NCBI RefSeq assembly: GCF_018873765.1
Contig: NC_057925.1
Coordinates: 11,543,568 to 11,607,567, forward strand
Source of the DNA: Telopea speciosissima
Taxonomy: Eukaryota; Streptophyta; Magnoliopsida; Proteales; Proteaceae
Direction: 5' to 3'
DNA length: 64,000 nt
The first letter of the stretch is position 1. Each line of letters starts with the position of its first letter. This document shows positions 55,496-64,000 of this stretch, piece after piece. A program made the position numbers and the translations under genes. Below the pieces are notes generated by a model that was not told where the DNA came from, did no database searches, and worked only from the letters and a program-made list of their open reading frames with translations.

Positions 55496-57610
55496 GTTAG
55501 GATTAAATCCCAATAACCAAATCTCAAACCCCATTCCCTTTATCATATATTTGAGAGAGAGATAGAGAGCAAGAGAGGAAAATTCTTGGACTATAGAGAG
55601 GAAGAGAAGAAGAAGAAGAGAAGAAGAAGAAGAAGAAGAAGAAGAAGAAGAGAAGAAGAAGAAGAAAAAGAAGGAAGGAGAAGAAGGAGATTCAGACTGT
55701 ATAGAATCAGCCATTTGACATCGAATTTTGACCCTTTTGGAGCCAAATTGAGAAAATCTAATTTCACAAAAAAACATAGCCTCATCTCTTATTTTAGAAA
55801 CCCAACTTGAATCAGCCCAAACGAATATCTAAGAAGAGAGATAACGCTGATTTATTGAAGGTAGGTTATTCTGTCAAAAAATCTGTGTTTCTCCAATCCG
55901 AGTTTAAGCAATACCTTGAAGTTGATTTCATCATTACCTTACTCATGGGACTCCATTAAAGGGATTCTAAACTAGGAAAAGGTAGATTAACATCATTGAA
56001 GCATTGATTTGAGGTCACCTATAGAAACTCTAGTCGCTTCCCACAATATGAGTAGATCTTCAACCATTATACTTGATATTTTTCTTACATATAAAATTTA
56101 TTTTGAAACATTATTTTAAATCTGAAATTTAGTTTTAGATTGAGATTAATCATGCCAAAAACATATTTCATTCATGCTTTTACTCAATTAAATTGTTCAC
56201 ACATAATTGCTTGCAAGGAATGATGATATCCTTATGATTTAATTCACATTTGTGTGTGCAGAATTTTTAATAATGTCATATTTATAGACTAATAAATCCA
56301 ATGCTTATTTGTTGATAGTATGATGAAGGTCTATGAATGATTCTTCATGATTATAACATAATGCATGATGTTTGTAGATGATGCATAAAAATCTGATTTT
56401 ATTTTAGGTTTACCTTTTAATTTTCATTGATGTTATTGTTGGATATGTGATTGTGAAGATTTTGCCCAATCTTCCCTATTATTGTTCTTCACTTTATGCA
56501 TTGATATGTTGAAGAAAGTTACTGTTTTAAAACTTTATTTTCATTCTTTTCAATAGTATGTGTTAGGGTGGAATTGGGGAGTCATGACCCTAAGTTCCGA
56601 ACTTGGATGTATAGCCTTAAATTATAAGCAAATCCATGATTGTCATTTTGTTGTTTATCTTACCGACATTGGTGAATATGTTGGGGTAAGGATAAGTTGG
56701 TGAGTTTTTGAGCTACGGGTTTACCCTTATTGGAGCTATATGGACACTACTAGAAAGAGGGAGATGATAAAAAACTCTCTGGGAGGGCATTGCTGGTAAA
56801 ACCTTACGGGACTTTGATTCGGTCTGGGGCAAGTTTGGTCACTAGTTTCTCCATTAGTTTCTTGATGTTGAGAGGGAACAGTGGTGTTGTAGTTGATCAT
56901 AGCTGGAGTTCATACGCCGCCATCATGAGGGCCTTGACCAGTGTATGGTAATTACTTCACACTAGTCCATTAGGGAGTGATGTGTTTGTTATTTTACGTT
57001 CTTTTAAAATATCTTTTGTTGATTGTTGTCATATATACTTTTCATTATGATAGTGGTGATAACCAAATACGGTTATGATCATTTTGTTTTATTTTTTTTT
57101 TCCGGATCTATATTATATACATATTATTGTATGTCTTTACATTTTGTATTATTTGTGCATGTTTTCCCATCTGTATAGTTGTTGTGGATTTATTTGCTAA
57201 GATTTTTTCGAAGCTTACCCTCACCGTTTTTCAGATGAACAACTTTATGACTGCGAACCTGGATGTGAGGATGTACTAGAGGAGGAGGTCCAAGAGGACG
57301 AAGCGTTTGGATTAGAAAAGGACGACTACTATTAGAAACTTGACCCTTCCTATAAATTTTAGAAGAACTCATAGTTTGTTTGAGTTTAATTTAATTTTGG
57401 AGATTGTAACCTTTATTTAAGATTTTTAAGTTTAATTTAAAAGTTGTAATAGCTTAGTTTGACTACCCTACTTTAGTTGAAGTCTTAATCTATATATTTT
57501 AGACTTATGTTTGTGTTTTGGTTCTACTCCGATTCATATCTCGTTGACATAAATGATCTTGTGGACCGTCAATGTCCCTAAACCGCTTGGGTGGTTTTGG
57601 AGGCGTTACA
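55496..57610 (+). repeat. Possible Ty3/gypsy LTR
   Basis: The end GGCGTTACA (57602-57610) and the preceding text resemble long LTRs of Tekay/Del-like gypsy elements. The text includes 'agcttaccctcaccgttttt' near 57212, then 'cagatgaacaac' and an acidic short frame EDVLEEEVQEDEAF. The candidate start is TGTTAGGATT at 55496. No internal region or target duplication could be shown, so a solo LTR or fragment is only a suggestion. A (GAA)n run lies at 55596-55680. Confidence 0.4.
55596..55680. repeat. (GAA)n microsatellite
   Basis: Around 25 GAA/GAAG units. Long acidic or Lys/Arg-rich frames over it are artefacts of the repeat. Confidence 0.9.
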
Positions 57611-57611
57611 A

Positions 57612-57627
57612 TGTGTGTGTGTGTGTA

Positions 57628-57660
<33 letters not shown>
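57612..57660. repeat. (GT)n and (GA)n microsatellite
   Basis: GTGTGTGTGT followed by about 14 GA units, directly after the putative LTR end. Confidence 0.85.
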
Positions 57661-57663
<3 letters not shown>

Positions 57664-58924
57664 AGGGACGTAAGAGGAAGTCATGGGGAAGGAAAATAGC
57701 AAATGATAAATATTTGTTCATCCTGACAGTTCATTCAACAAGACCTACTAAAATATATATGTTGAATCAAGATTTAGCCTAACCAAGTATATATGACACA
57801 TAAACACGTTTTTGTGCATATTTCTTTCTAAAATTCAATTAAAATAAATTTATCATTACCATCTTCAGATCAAGAAAATAAGAACCAATGAAATGCTATT
57901 TATCTTGTTGAAGATAAACAAATCAGATCATTCTTTAAATACACCCATGTTACTTTTTGAGTATGGAATTTATAACTACTTTATATGTTTAAATAAAATT
58001 TATGTGCAAGTTAATACAAGAACTCAGAAGCTGCAAGTACAAGCATAACTGGATCTGTTTAAGAGAAGAAGAAGACAAATGTTTATACATATTCAATAGA
58101 TGGGATTGATAGGGCTACCAAAATGGTAGACTTCTATTATTTCCTCATCGGTGATAATTATTGCCCCTGTGTAGCATTAGTTTTGTAGTGCCATTTGATA
58201 TGATTATGGTGACCCAATCGCTATCCACTCACATATGCTTTTACATGACCATGATATTGTATATTAAGAGTATCTCTTAGGTACCAGGGCAACTAGGTGT
58301 GGCAATAGGTCATGTCAGGACATCTTTGTGTTGTGTTGGAATCTCTTCATCCCTAATGAACAGGATATGATAAACGAGTCATGTTTGTGTCAACAAACAA
58401 CAATATACTATATTCGTATGATCTTAATTTTTGGTAAATAGTTTGTCTTAGATCACATTAAATTCATCTCATACAAGCCGTTTTGGGTAAAATTGAATTA
58501 AGATATCCTTACAAAATGACAAAAATAGTCTCTTTCGAGCCCAATGCACAAAAATAAATAAATTGAAACACCAAGTTATAACTTCATCCATGTTTAGGTA
58601 TCATATAACATATATACATAACTTATTTAATTTTCTAGTTCTTTTATATTCAGAACTTATAATACCCAACTAGTACAACACCACGTATCCTTAACCGTGT
58701 TGTGTCATGTATGTAGTTTGGCTATTCATATTTGAAATTGACACCCAAGTGGCACTGAATCATATGCTTCATTTGTACAATTTTGTTTGGTAGAGAAGAA
58801 GATTAGATTAGTTATTATTTGTTAATTTCCTCCCAAAACCTGTTTATTTGTAAATTAAGGATTTTACATACTTGTTTTTTGAGGTTCCACCCCATTGTAA
58901 GTCGATGTATAAACTAAACCTTGT
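57661..58924. other. AT-rich spacer without recognised gene
   Basis: No conserved reading frame, repeat end or RNA gene was recognised up to the promoter block of calmodulin-like copy 3. Confidence 0.5.
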
Positions 58925-59314
58925 ATTTGTATGACTTTTGAATGTGGAATCAAGAATGCTCATCATCACTCAAATCTGGGACCCAACCCATGCATACACT
59001 TTTTACAACAACCAGTCCTTTTTAAGCTCTGGATACTTATTCTTTCTCACACTGAAAATGATTTGTCTTTAAGCAACACTCCCATGAATGTTTATTTAGG
59101 CAAATATTCCAACAATTCAATATTGAGGAACTTTTAACCTAGACCAGTCCTTTATAAACTCTAGAATCTGATTCTTTCTTTTTTACTTACCATGAAGTCT
59201 CCATGCTATCAAAGTCTCTATATAAGTCTCTTTGCATGCTCTTTCATTTCCATCACAGCAAAGAGAAACAGGCAAGAAGAAAAAAAATACTACTCAACGT
59301 TCCTAGCTACTCTA
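58925..59314 (+). promoter_or_regulatory. Promoter region of calmodulin-like copy 3
   Basis: The region is conserved with 50775-51167. TATATAAG at 59219-59226 lies about 90 bases before the ATG at 59315. It has an extra 12-base insert ('catgctatcaaa') compared with copy 2, just before the TATA box. Confidence 0.7.
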
Positions 59315-59829
59315 ATGGCAACTGCTATTGTTTCCAAGACAACATTATCCAAATGGTTCTCCAACAAGAGCTTCGTGCTAAGTGTCCATCGCCTTCAGCA
59401 TTCCAAAAAACAATCAAGATATGATGAACTCCAACAAATATTTCGTCACTTGGATGCTGATGGTAATGGGAAAATCGAAGGATCTAAACCCAAATCCTAC
59501 CTTGCCTCCAAAAGGGAGTTCATGTCACCGAGGAGGCTCAAGGTGTGACCAATGAACTCGATGCAGCAGGCGGCGACAGTTTGATGCTCAGCTTTGATGA
59601 TTTTGCAATGTTGATGGAGCGTCAAGGTGGGGATGATGATCTGAAAAGAGGGTTTCAGATGTTCGTTACGAAGAGTTCTGGGTCCATTACATCAGAGGGC
59701 TTGCAGAGGATATTCGGTCGCCTTGGAAACAAAATGTCAAATGAAGAGTGCAAGAGCATCATACAGGCATTCGACCGCAACGGCAATGGTGTGATTGATT
59801 TTGCTGAGTTCCAGCAGATGATGGCTTAA
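59315..59829 (+). pseudogene. Calmodulin-like EF-hand gene copy 3, frameshifted
   Basis: The frame starts MATAIVSKTTLSKWFSNKSF and reads through EF-hand 1 (DADGNGKIEGSK; the last ligand is Lys as in copy 1, while copy 2 has Glu). One base is missing at 59529-59530 ('tcaccgagg' against 'tcacctgagg' in copies 1 and 2), and the frame then ends near 59548. The downstream part continues in another frame from 59545 to 59829 and is otherwise intact, with EF-hand 4 DRNGNGVIDFAE and the GRLGN segment. The promoter and both ends are kept, so loss of function may be recent. A sequencing error at this single base is an alternative. Confidence 0.88.
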
Positions 59830-59879
59830 TCCGATATCAATGTTTGCACCTGTTCTATGTGTGTCTGTGTGACAAATCA

Positions 59880-60310
59880 GTTCACAAAAATAAAAATAAT
59901 GGCCTTTCCCCTGTTTTAGTCAGAAAGCTGCAATGCAAGTGGGGTTAGGAACTAGGTTTGTAAGTCAGGTGTCTACCACATAATTAATAATTAAGAACAG
60001 GTTTGCTATGTACTGACTATGAAGCTCAAGCTTGGTGATGTCTGTGCTTTTTATTTATTATTATTCGAGTAAATCAATTATATTCCAAAAGAAAAAGATA
60101 AATATTTACAAAAGAAGGACAGCAGCCCTAGAGCATGCCAAGGGCATTCTTGAGTGAAGAAGGGCACCTCCACAACTAAGAAGAACAAACACGCTCCAAA
60201 CAGCACTCAGCTTGTAATTTCTTTTTATCCCTATAGACCTAGACTTGCTCTGGCGGTTTGGCACTGCTCACTTGAAAGCATGCCAGAGGGAGATTATGCC
60301 AGTCACAAAA
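59880..60310. repeat. 3' flank block of calmodulin-like copy 3, first of two
   Basis: The block is related to 720-1130, 51720-52007 and 60640-61135 ('cacataattaataattaaga', 'ggacagcagccct', 'gggcattc.tgag'). Two successive copies (here and at 60640) lie in a row, separated by a LINE insert. Confidence 0.75.
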
Positions 60311-60324
60311 GTCAGTGGAGTATT

Positions 60325-60601
60325 TTTTGTTTTTTTTGATAGGTAATATCGCTTTATTGAAAAAAAAAAACAGAGAAATTATACAAAGAATACAAAAAAC
60401 AAGAGAAGAAACAACTAAAAAAGTCTCACACAGACAGACCCATGAAAGGGAGACAGCCAACAAGACAACTACTCACTTAAGGATAAACAAACACAAATCT
60501 CATAGTGGATCGAGAAAGAAAGAACCAAAAAGATCTCATCAATGGTTCGACCATGAGACAAGAATACCCTAATTTTGAACCAAGAAGCAAATTTTCCCAG
60601 A
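60325..60601 (-). mobile_element. 5'-truncated LINE or SINE 3' end
   Basis: Flanks GTCAGTGGAGTATT (60311-60324) and GTCGGTGGAGTATT (60602-60615) form a 14-bp target duplication with one mismatch. The left end is T-rich and continues 'gataggtaatatcgctttat', which matches the complement of the LINE 3' end at 52450-52477 ('acctatcaaaa'). It is therefore the minus-strand 3' end of the same LINE family. Confidence 0.82.
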
Positions 60602-60619
60602 GTCGGTGGAGTATTGATA

Positions 60620-63236
60620 CAGCTCACAAGCGTATTTTGGATATTTGACACCTGTTCGATGTGTGCGTGGCAAATAGGTTTAATTTGCAAAAACAAAAAT
60701 AATGAGGTTAGGCACTAGGAATGTAAGTCAGGTGTGAACCACATAATTAATAATTAAGAATAGGTTTGCTATGTACTGACTTTGAATCTCAAGCTCCGTA
60801 ATGTCTTTTCTGGTAAATCTAATTTAATTATTGAGAAAGAAAAAGAGATCGATTTATTACAACCAAAGGACAGCAGCCCTATAACATCTCATGGGCATTC
60901 CCGAGAGAAGAAGGGCACCTCCAACACTAAAAAGAACATACGCGCTCCAAACAGCGCCCAATTTGCTAATTAGTTGTTATCCCTACAGACCAAGACTTCC
61001 TCTGGCGGTCTGGCATAGTTTGCTTAAAAGCATGCCTGTGGCTTGTTTAGTGAATCAAGTACTCCTCATTGCATTGGTGTTTGGTATGCACCTTCCACGC
61101 TTTCCAACCCCACCCAATGTATTATTTGTTAGGATTTAAACACCAATCTTGTTAACCGAATGTGCAACGGAATCGGATTGGATATTTACCTTTGCATTCA
61201 AGTTTGAGATCTCTTCTCATAACAAAAATTAAATGGGAAACATATGATACCTGAGAACCATAAATGTTGTTCCTCCAATTCAGATAATAGTTCTTCCATA
61301 CTCGAGCAACAATGGGGATTGAAAGTTGTTTTATTTTTCAAGCTTCAATCCAAAGCAAAGCCAACATGAACGTTCACTTGATATTCCCTAATTAAGGATA
61401 GTGGATTTCATATTGAGCATCTCTTTCATTCACGATGCTATATATATCACGAATCCAACACATCAATATATAGTCCACATGACATCAACCGTTGGTGTAC
61501 CAAAACGCGTAATATAACACCGTAACGATACAATCTCCCAGGTTAAAGGATTGGTGATGGGTACGCATCTCTCCTAAATACGATAGGCAGTAACACATGT
61601 GAGAATTTGTATTAGATTCTTTTCTATACCTAGAAATAATGTGTGGTTACATTTATGCTCTGAAAACTACTTTTATAGTGACATACAACCTAACGACCAT
61701 ATGAACAGGTCCTATTCCCAGTAGAGAACTATTTTGAGTGAAAACCCGTGGAACAACCATATAAGTCCGTAAATAAATTCATCCAATAATCAATATTAAA
61801 TTTGTTTTTTTCAAAATAATCCAGGTTTGATGGACACACTCCAACATTCTCCCCCACATCGGGCTTCTCCCTCGGTGTCCACCCCCTGGCTGTCCTCGAA
61901 GCATGACCACTAGAACCCCCTATAAAAAAAGTCGTCTTATTGATGCAGGCCCGAATACTATCGCAAATGAGGTGGAGACGACCCACAATCATCCCAAGGC
62001 CATTAGGCGGTCTGCACAGATTCAAGCTCGTAAAGGAGGCGATGGTCCAGCTAAGCCAATCAAGCCTACACGTATAGAACACCAGCACTAGTAGTACGTT
62101 ATTAGTAGTTGTTTTGAGTTTTGGTGATGAGCTGTTTTAGAGATCAAGTAGGAAGTTGTTATTTCTTTATTTTAATAGGAGTTTAGAAGTTTAGAGTTTG
62201 TTCTTTACTAGGTGTCCTTAGTTAGGAATAACACCTCCACGTTATTAGCTTTTGAGTTTGAATAGTATTTTAATTTCAAAGGGTTTTAATTGAGGCTATT
62301 TAAAAGCCAACGTATTTGGCTGTAGGGAATAATTTTTGGATAATAAAAAGAAACGTTCTTCTTTGTGAGGATTTTTAGAACCTAGCAGAATTCTTGTTTA
62401 CCAAAGAAACCACGGTGAGTTTCTCCTTCGATCTTGAAGAATTGAGGGTTCTTTTGGATCGATTCCATCAGTTATTCTTTTGGTGTGCTCGGTTAGTTGC
62501 TCTCCTGATCCGTATCTTTCAACCAAGCTGCATTACTTATCCCCAATAGTTACTATTTGCTTTTGTAATAAAAATAGAATGACCAACTAACCATACATAT
62601 ATATCTCATGCGAGGAGCTAGTTTGATTTCATCTACCGATTTTTTATTTTATACATACATACATATCTATAAGAAGAAAGTTTCTTGGCCGGGAGTGTAG
62701 CCTGTGCGCTAGCGCCATAGTGTCTTGTCTCTCTCCTCCTCCGTATAAATGACCTCCCTACTAAATAAAAATAAACTAAAATCCCCCTGTCAAATTATCC
62801 CACCAAATAATTGGTTGCCCGCCCATTGCTAAATGACTTAAATTGTAGCAATAATAAAAACTACTGCTATCTATACCTTTTCAGCAGGTTTTTTATTTCC
62901 ATTGATATATTTTATTTTTATTGAGAAAAAATTGTTTCAAACATTACTGCTATTACTTCTAATATTTTAATACTAATTATAGCCTTTATAATTATGTCAT
63001 AATTTTGGTTGTATTTTTTGCAATATTTGTCACAAATAATTATCTTTAACTCAATTATTTGTACTATTTACTGGATTTTTTGGGTTTTAATTTTATTTTT
63101 TCCGATTGATTAACGATCGATATTTGAGTTGATACAAAAAATCTATATTTTTTTCAATTTTATTATTTAAGGTATATTTTCTTTTCTTTTTTTATACTTT
63201 GATTGTTAATTTTGAACATATGGATGGGTACGTATA
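60620..63236. repeat. Duplicated 3' flank, second copy of 690-3110
   Basis: It is colinear with 690-3110 except for the missing 639-bp segment (1388-2026) and the extra 61940-62539 insert. It continues past the left copy's end with sequence shared with 46480-46640. It ends where an LTR begins at 63237. Confidence 0.8.
61940..62539 (+). mobile_element. Insert resembling a gypsy 3' end (short frame plus LTR-like part)
   Basis: The 600-bp insert is absent from the other copy: the left copy reads 'cttcttaccccaac' across the site. It starts TTGATGCAGGCCCG and carries a frame to 62091 (AGPNTIANEVETTHNHPKAI, ending TRIEHQH). An LTR-like sequence follows, with a TATA-like TATTTAAAAG near 62299-62308. 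No target duplication longer than four or five bases is evident. A gypsy fragment is the likeliest source, but that is inference. Confidence 0.45.
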
Positions 63237-63610
63237 TGTTAAGTTTATGATATTAGACATAAAAAATGGAAGAGAGTAAAGGAAGAAGAAGAACACAAGT
63301 TTTACATGGTTCAGGCCATAAGCCCTACATCCACGGATCCAAGGCCTACACAGCCATATATTTCATTATGATCGAATAAATTTTACATCAATTGGCACCC
63401 AAATATAAAGAGGGTGAATGCACAATTACAGGAGGTAAGTATAGTAGGATATTTTAGGATATCACCAACAATTTTGGTGATCAAATCAGGAAACATATTT
63501 CGTAGAATATCTTAGATATAGGAGATAATTAGGGAAGCTTTATCACCAATGAATCTTGGTGGCCCGGTCATAGACCCGGTCCACCCTTATCTCCAATATA
63601 CACGTTAACA
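63237..63610 (-). repeat. LTR of a minus-strand retrotransposon at the window edge
   Basis: The 374-bp LTR begins TGTTAA and ends TTAACA, perfect inverted ends. The C-run directly to its right (TCCCCCCGCA, 63611-63620) is a polypurine tract when read on the minus strand, so this is the 3' LTR of an element that continues beyond the window. The phrase 'ggttcaggccataagcccta' at 63308-63327 is typical of plant copia LTRs in antisense. Confidence 0.75.
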
Positions 63611-64000
63611 TCCCCCCGCAAGTGAAACTGGGGATCGTCCTCAGTGAGCTTGACCCGGAAAACTTCAAAACGTGAAACAACAATATGCTTGGTGCGGTGG
63701 TGACAGTTTTGCATTGAACCAGCGTTGCACAAAGCTGATGAGGAACATCAGTATTGCATAGAACCAACGAGTTTGGAAGCCATGATGAAGCCCTCAACCT
63801 GAGGCACGCCCCAATAAGGGACCTCAACTCAGGGCACGACTCAAGGACGGCAGGAACAAAACACAAAGAGAGGGATAAAGTGAATAAGTTTCGTTTTGTG
63901 GCCCAAATGGGAACCAAAGAGAAGAAGATATGGTTAGGAGTGCTACAGTAGCACATCAATGAGCCAGGAATATGGGTACGGGTGAGATGGGAAAAGAAAA
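63611..64000 (-). mobile_element. 3' internal end of the same minus-strand retrotransposon
   Basis: This sequence lies between the polypurine tract and the window edge. I recognise no pol motif in it; it should be the 3' untranslated part, with coding regions further right. Confidence 0.5.

Noticed and set aside
55487..55810. Frames rich in Lys/Arg/Glu or Ser/Leu
   Set aside because: They are translations of the (GAA)n microsatellite.
1..64000. tRNA, rRNA or CRISPR-like arrays
   Set aside because: No tRNA-like cloverleaf, ribosomal sequence or regularly spaced direct repeats were recognised; the tRNA-Met similarity at 4365 and 18574 is the retrotransposon primer site.

Overview
This window comes from a flowering-plant nuclear genome. 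The reasons are type I (M-alpha, AGL62-like) MADS-box genes, plant calmodulin-like EF-hand genes, Ty1/copia and Ty3/gypsy LTR retrotransposons, plant L1-type LINEs with an RNase H tail, hAT-like MITEs and a Mutator-like element. No prokaryotic or organellar gene order is present. I cannot name the species. Gene density is very low. Only two reading frames look intact and gene-like: a MADS-box protein at 37048-37719 (+) and a calmodulin-like protein at 51168-51668 (+). Nearly everything else is nested, decayed mobile DNA or duplicated pieces of these two gene families.

Layout, left: 1-3110 holds the end of a Mutator-like element fused to an EF-hand gene fragment, followed by its duplicated 3' flank. 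3745-12723 is an old Ty3/gypsy gag-protease remnant. It is interrupted by a Ty1/copia element (copia-1, 3842-11030, LTRs about 98.6 percent identical) and by a 276-bp hAT-type MITE (11861-12136). 12724-15640 is gypsy-like LTR/leader debris. 15640-26538 holds an AGL62-like MADS pseudogene split by a 9.25-kb Ty1/copia element (copia-2, 16862-26113, two 1709-bp LTRs, perfect AGATA target duplication).

Layout, middle: 26945-29175 (-) is a decayed copia gag flanked by repeat blocks carrying a palindromic motif. 29910-35732 (-) is a near full-length L1 LINE with target duplications. 36720-37719 is the intact MADS gene. It is followed by a solo LTR of the copia-2 family (37995-41174), which sits in the leader of a second gypsy gag remnant (41222-42830). 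42900-46100 repeats the upstream region of the MADS pseudogene, including an orphan copy of the MADS promoter, and joins it to a copia RNase H/3' end.

Layout, right: 47667-49509 is a complete non-autonomous Mutator-like element with long TIRs and a perfect 9-bp target duplication. 50760-63236 is a calmodulin-like gene cluster (one intact copy, one with a 1-bp frameshift) with repeated 3' flanks. Several 5'-truncated LINEs with target duplications have inserted there, and a gypsy-like LTR lies at 55496-57610. At 63237 the LTR of another minus-strand LTR retrotransposon begins and runs off the window.

The two gene families have evolved by local duplication followed by transposon insertion, nonsense mutation, frameshift and end-swapping. 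The nonsense codons in both copia elements are mostly explained by C-to-T change in CAG, CAA or CGA codons, as expected for silenced, methylated plant retrotransposons. I found no multi-gene operon-like or defence-like system.
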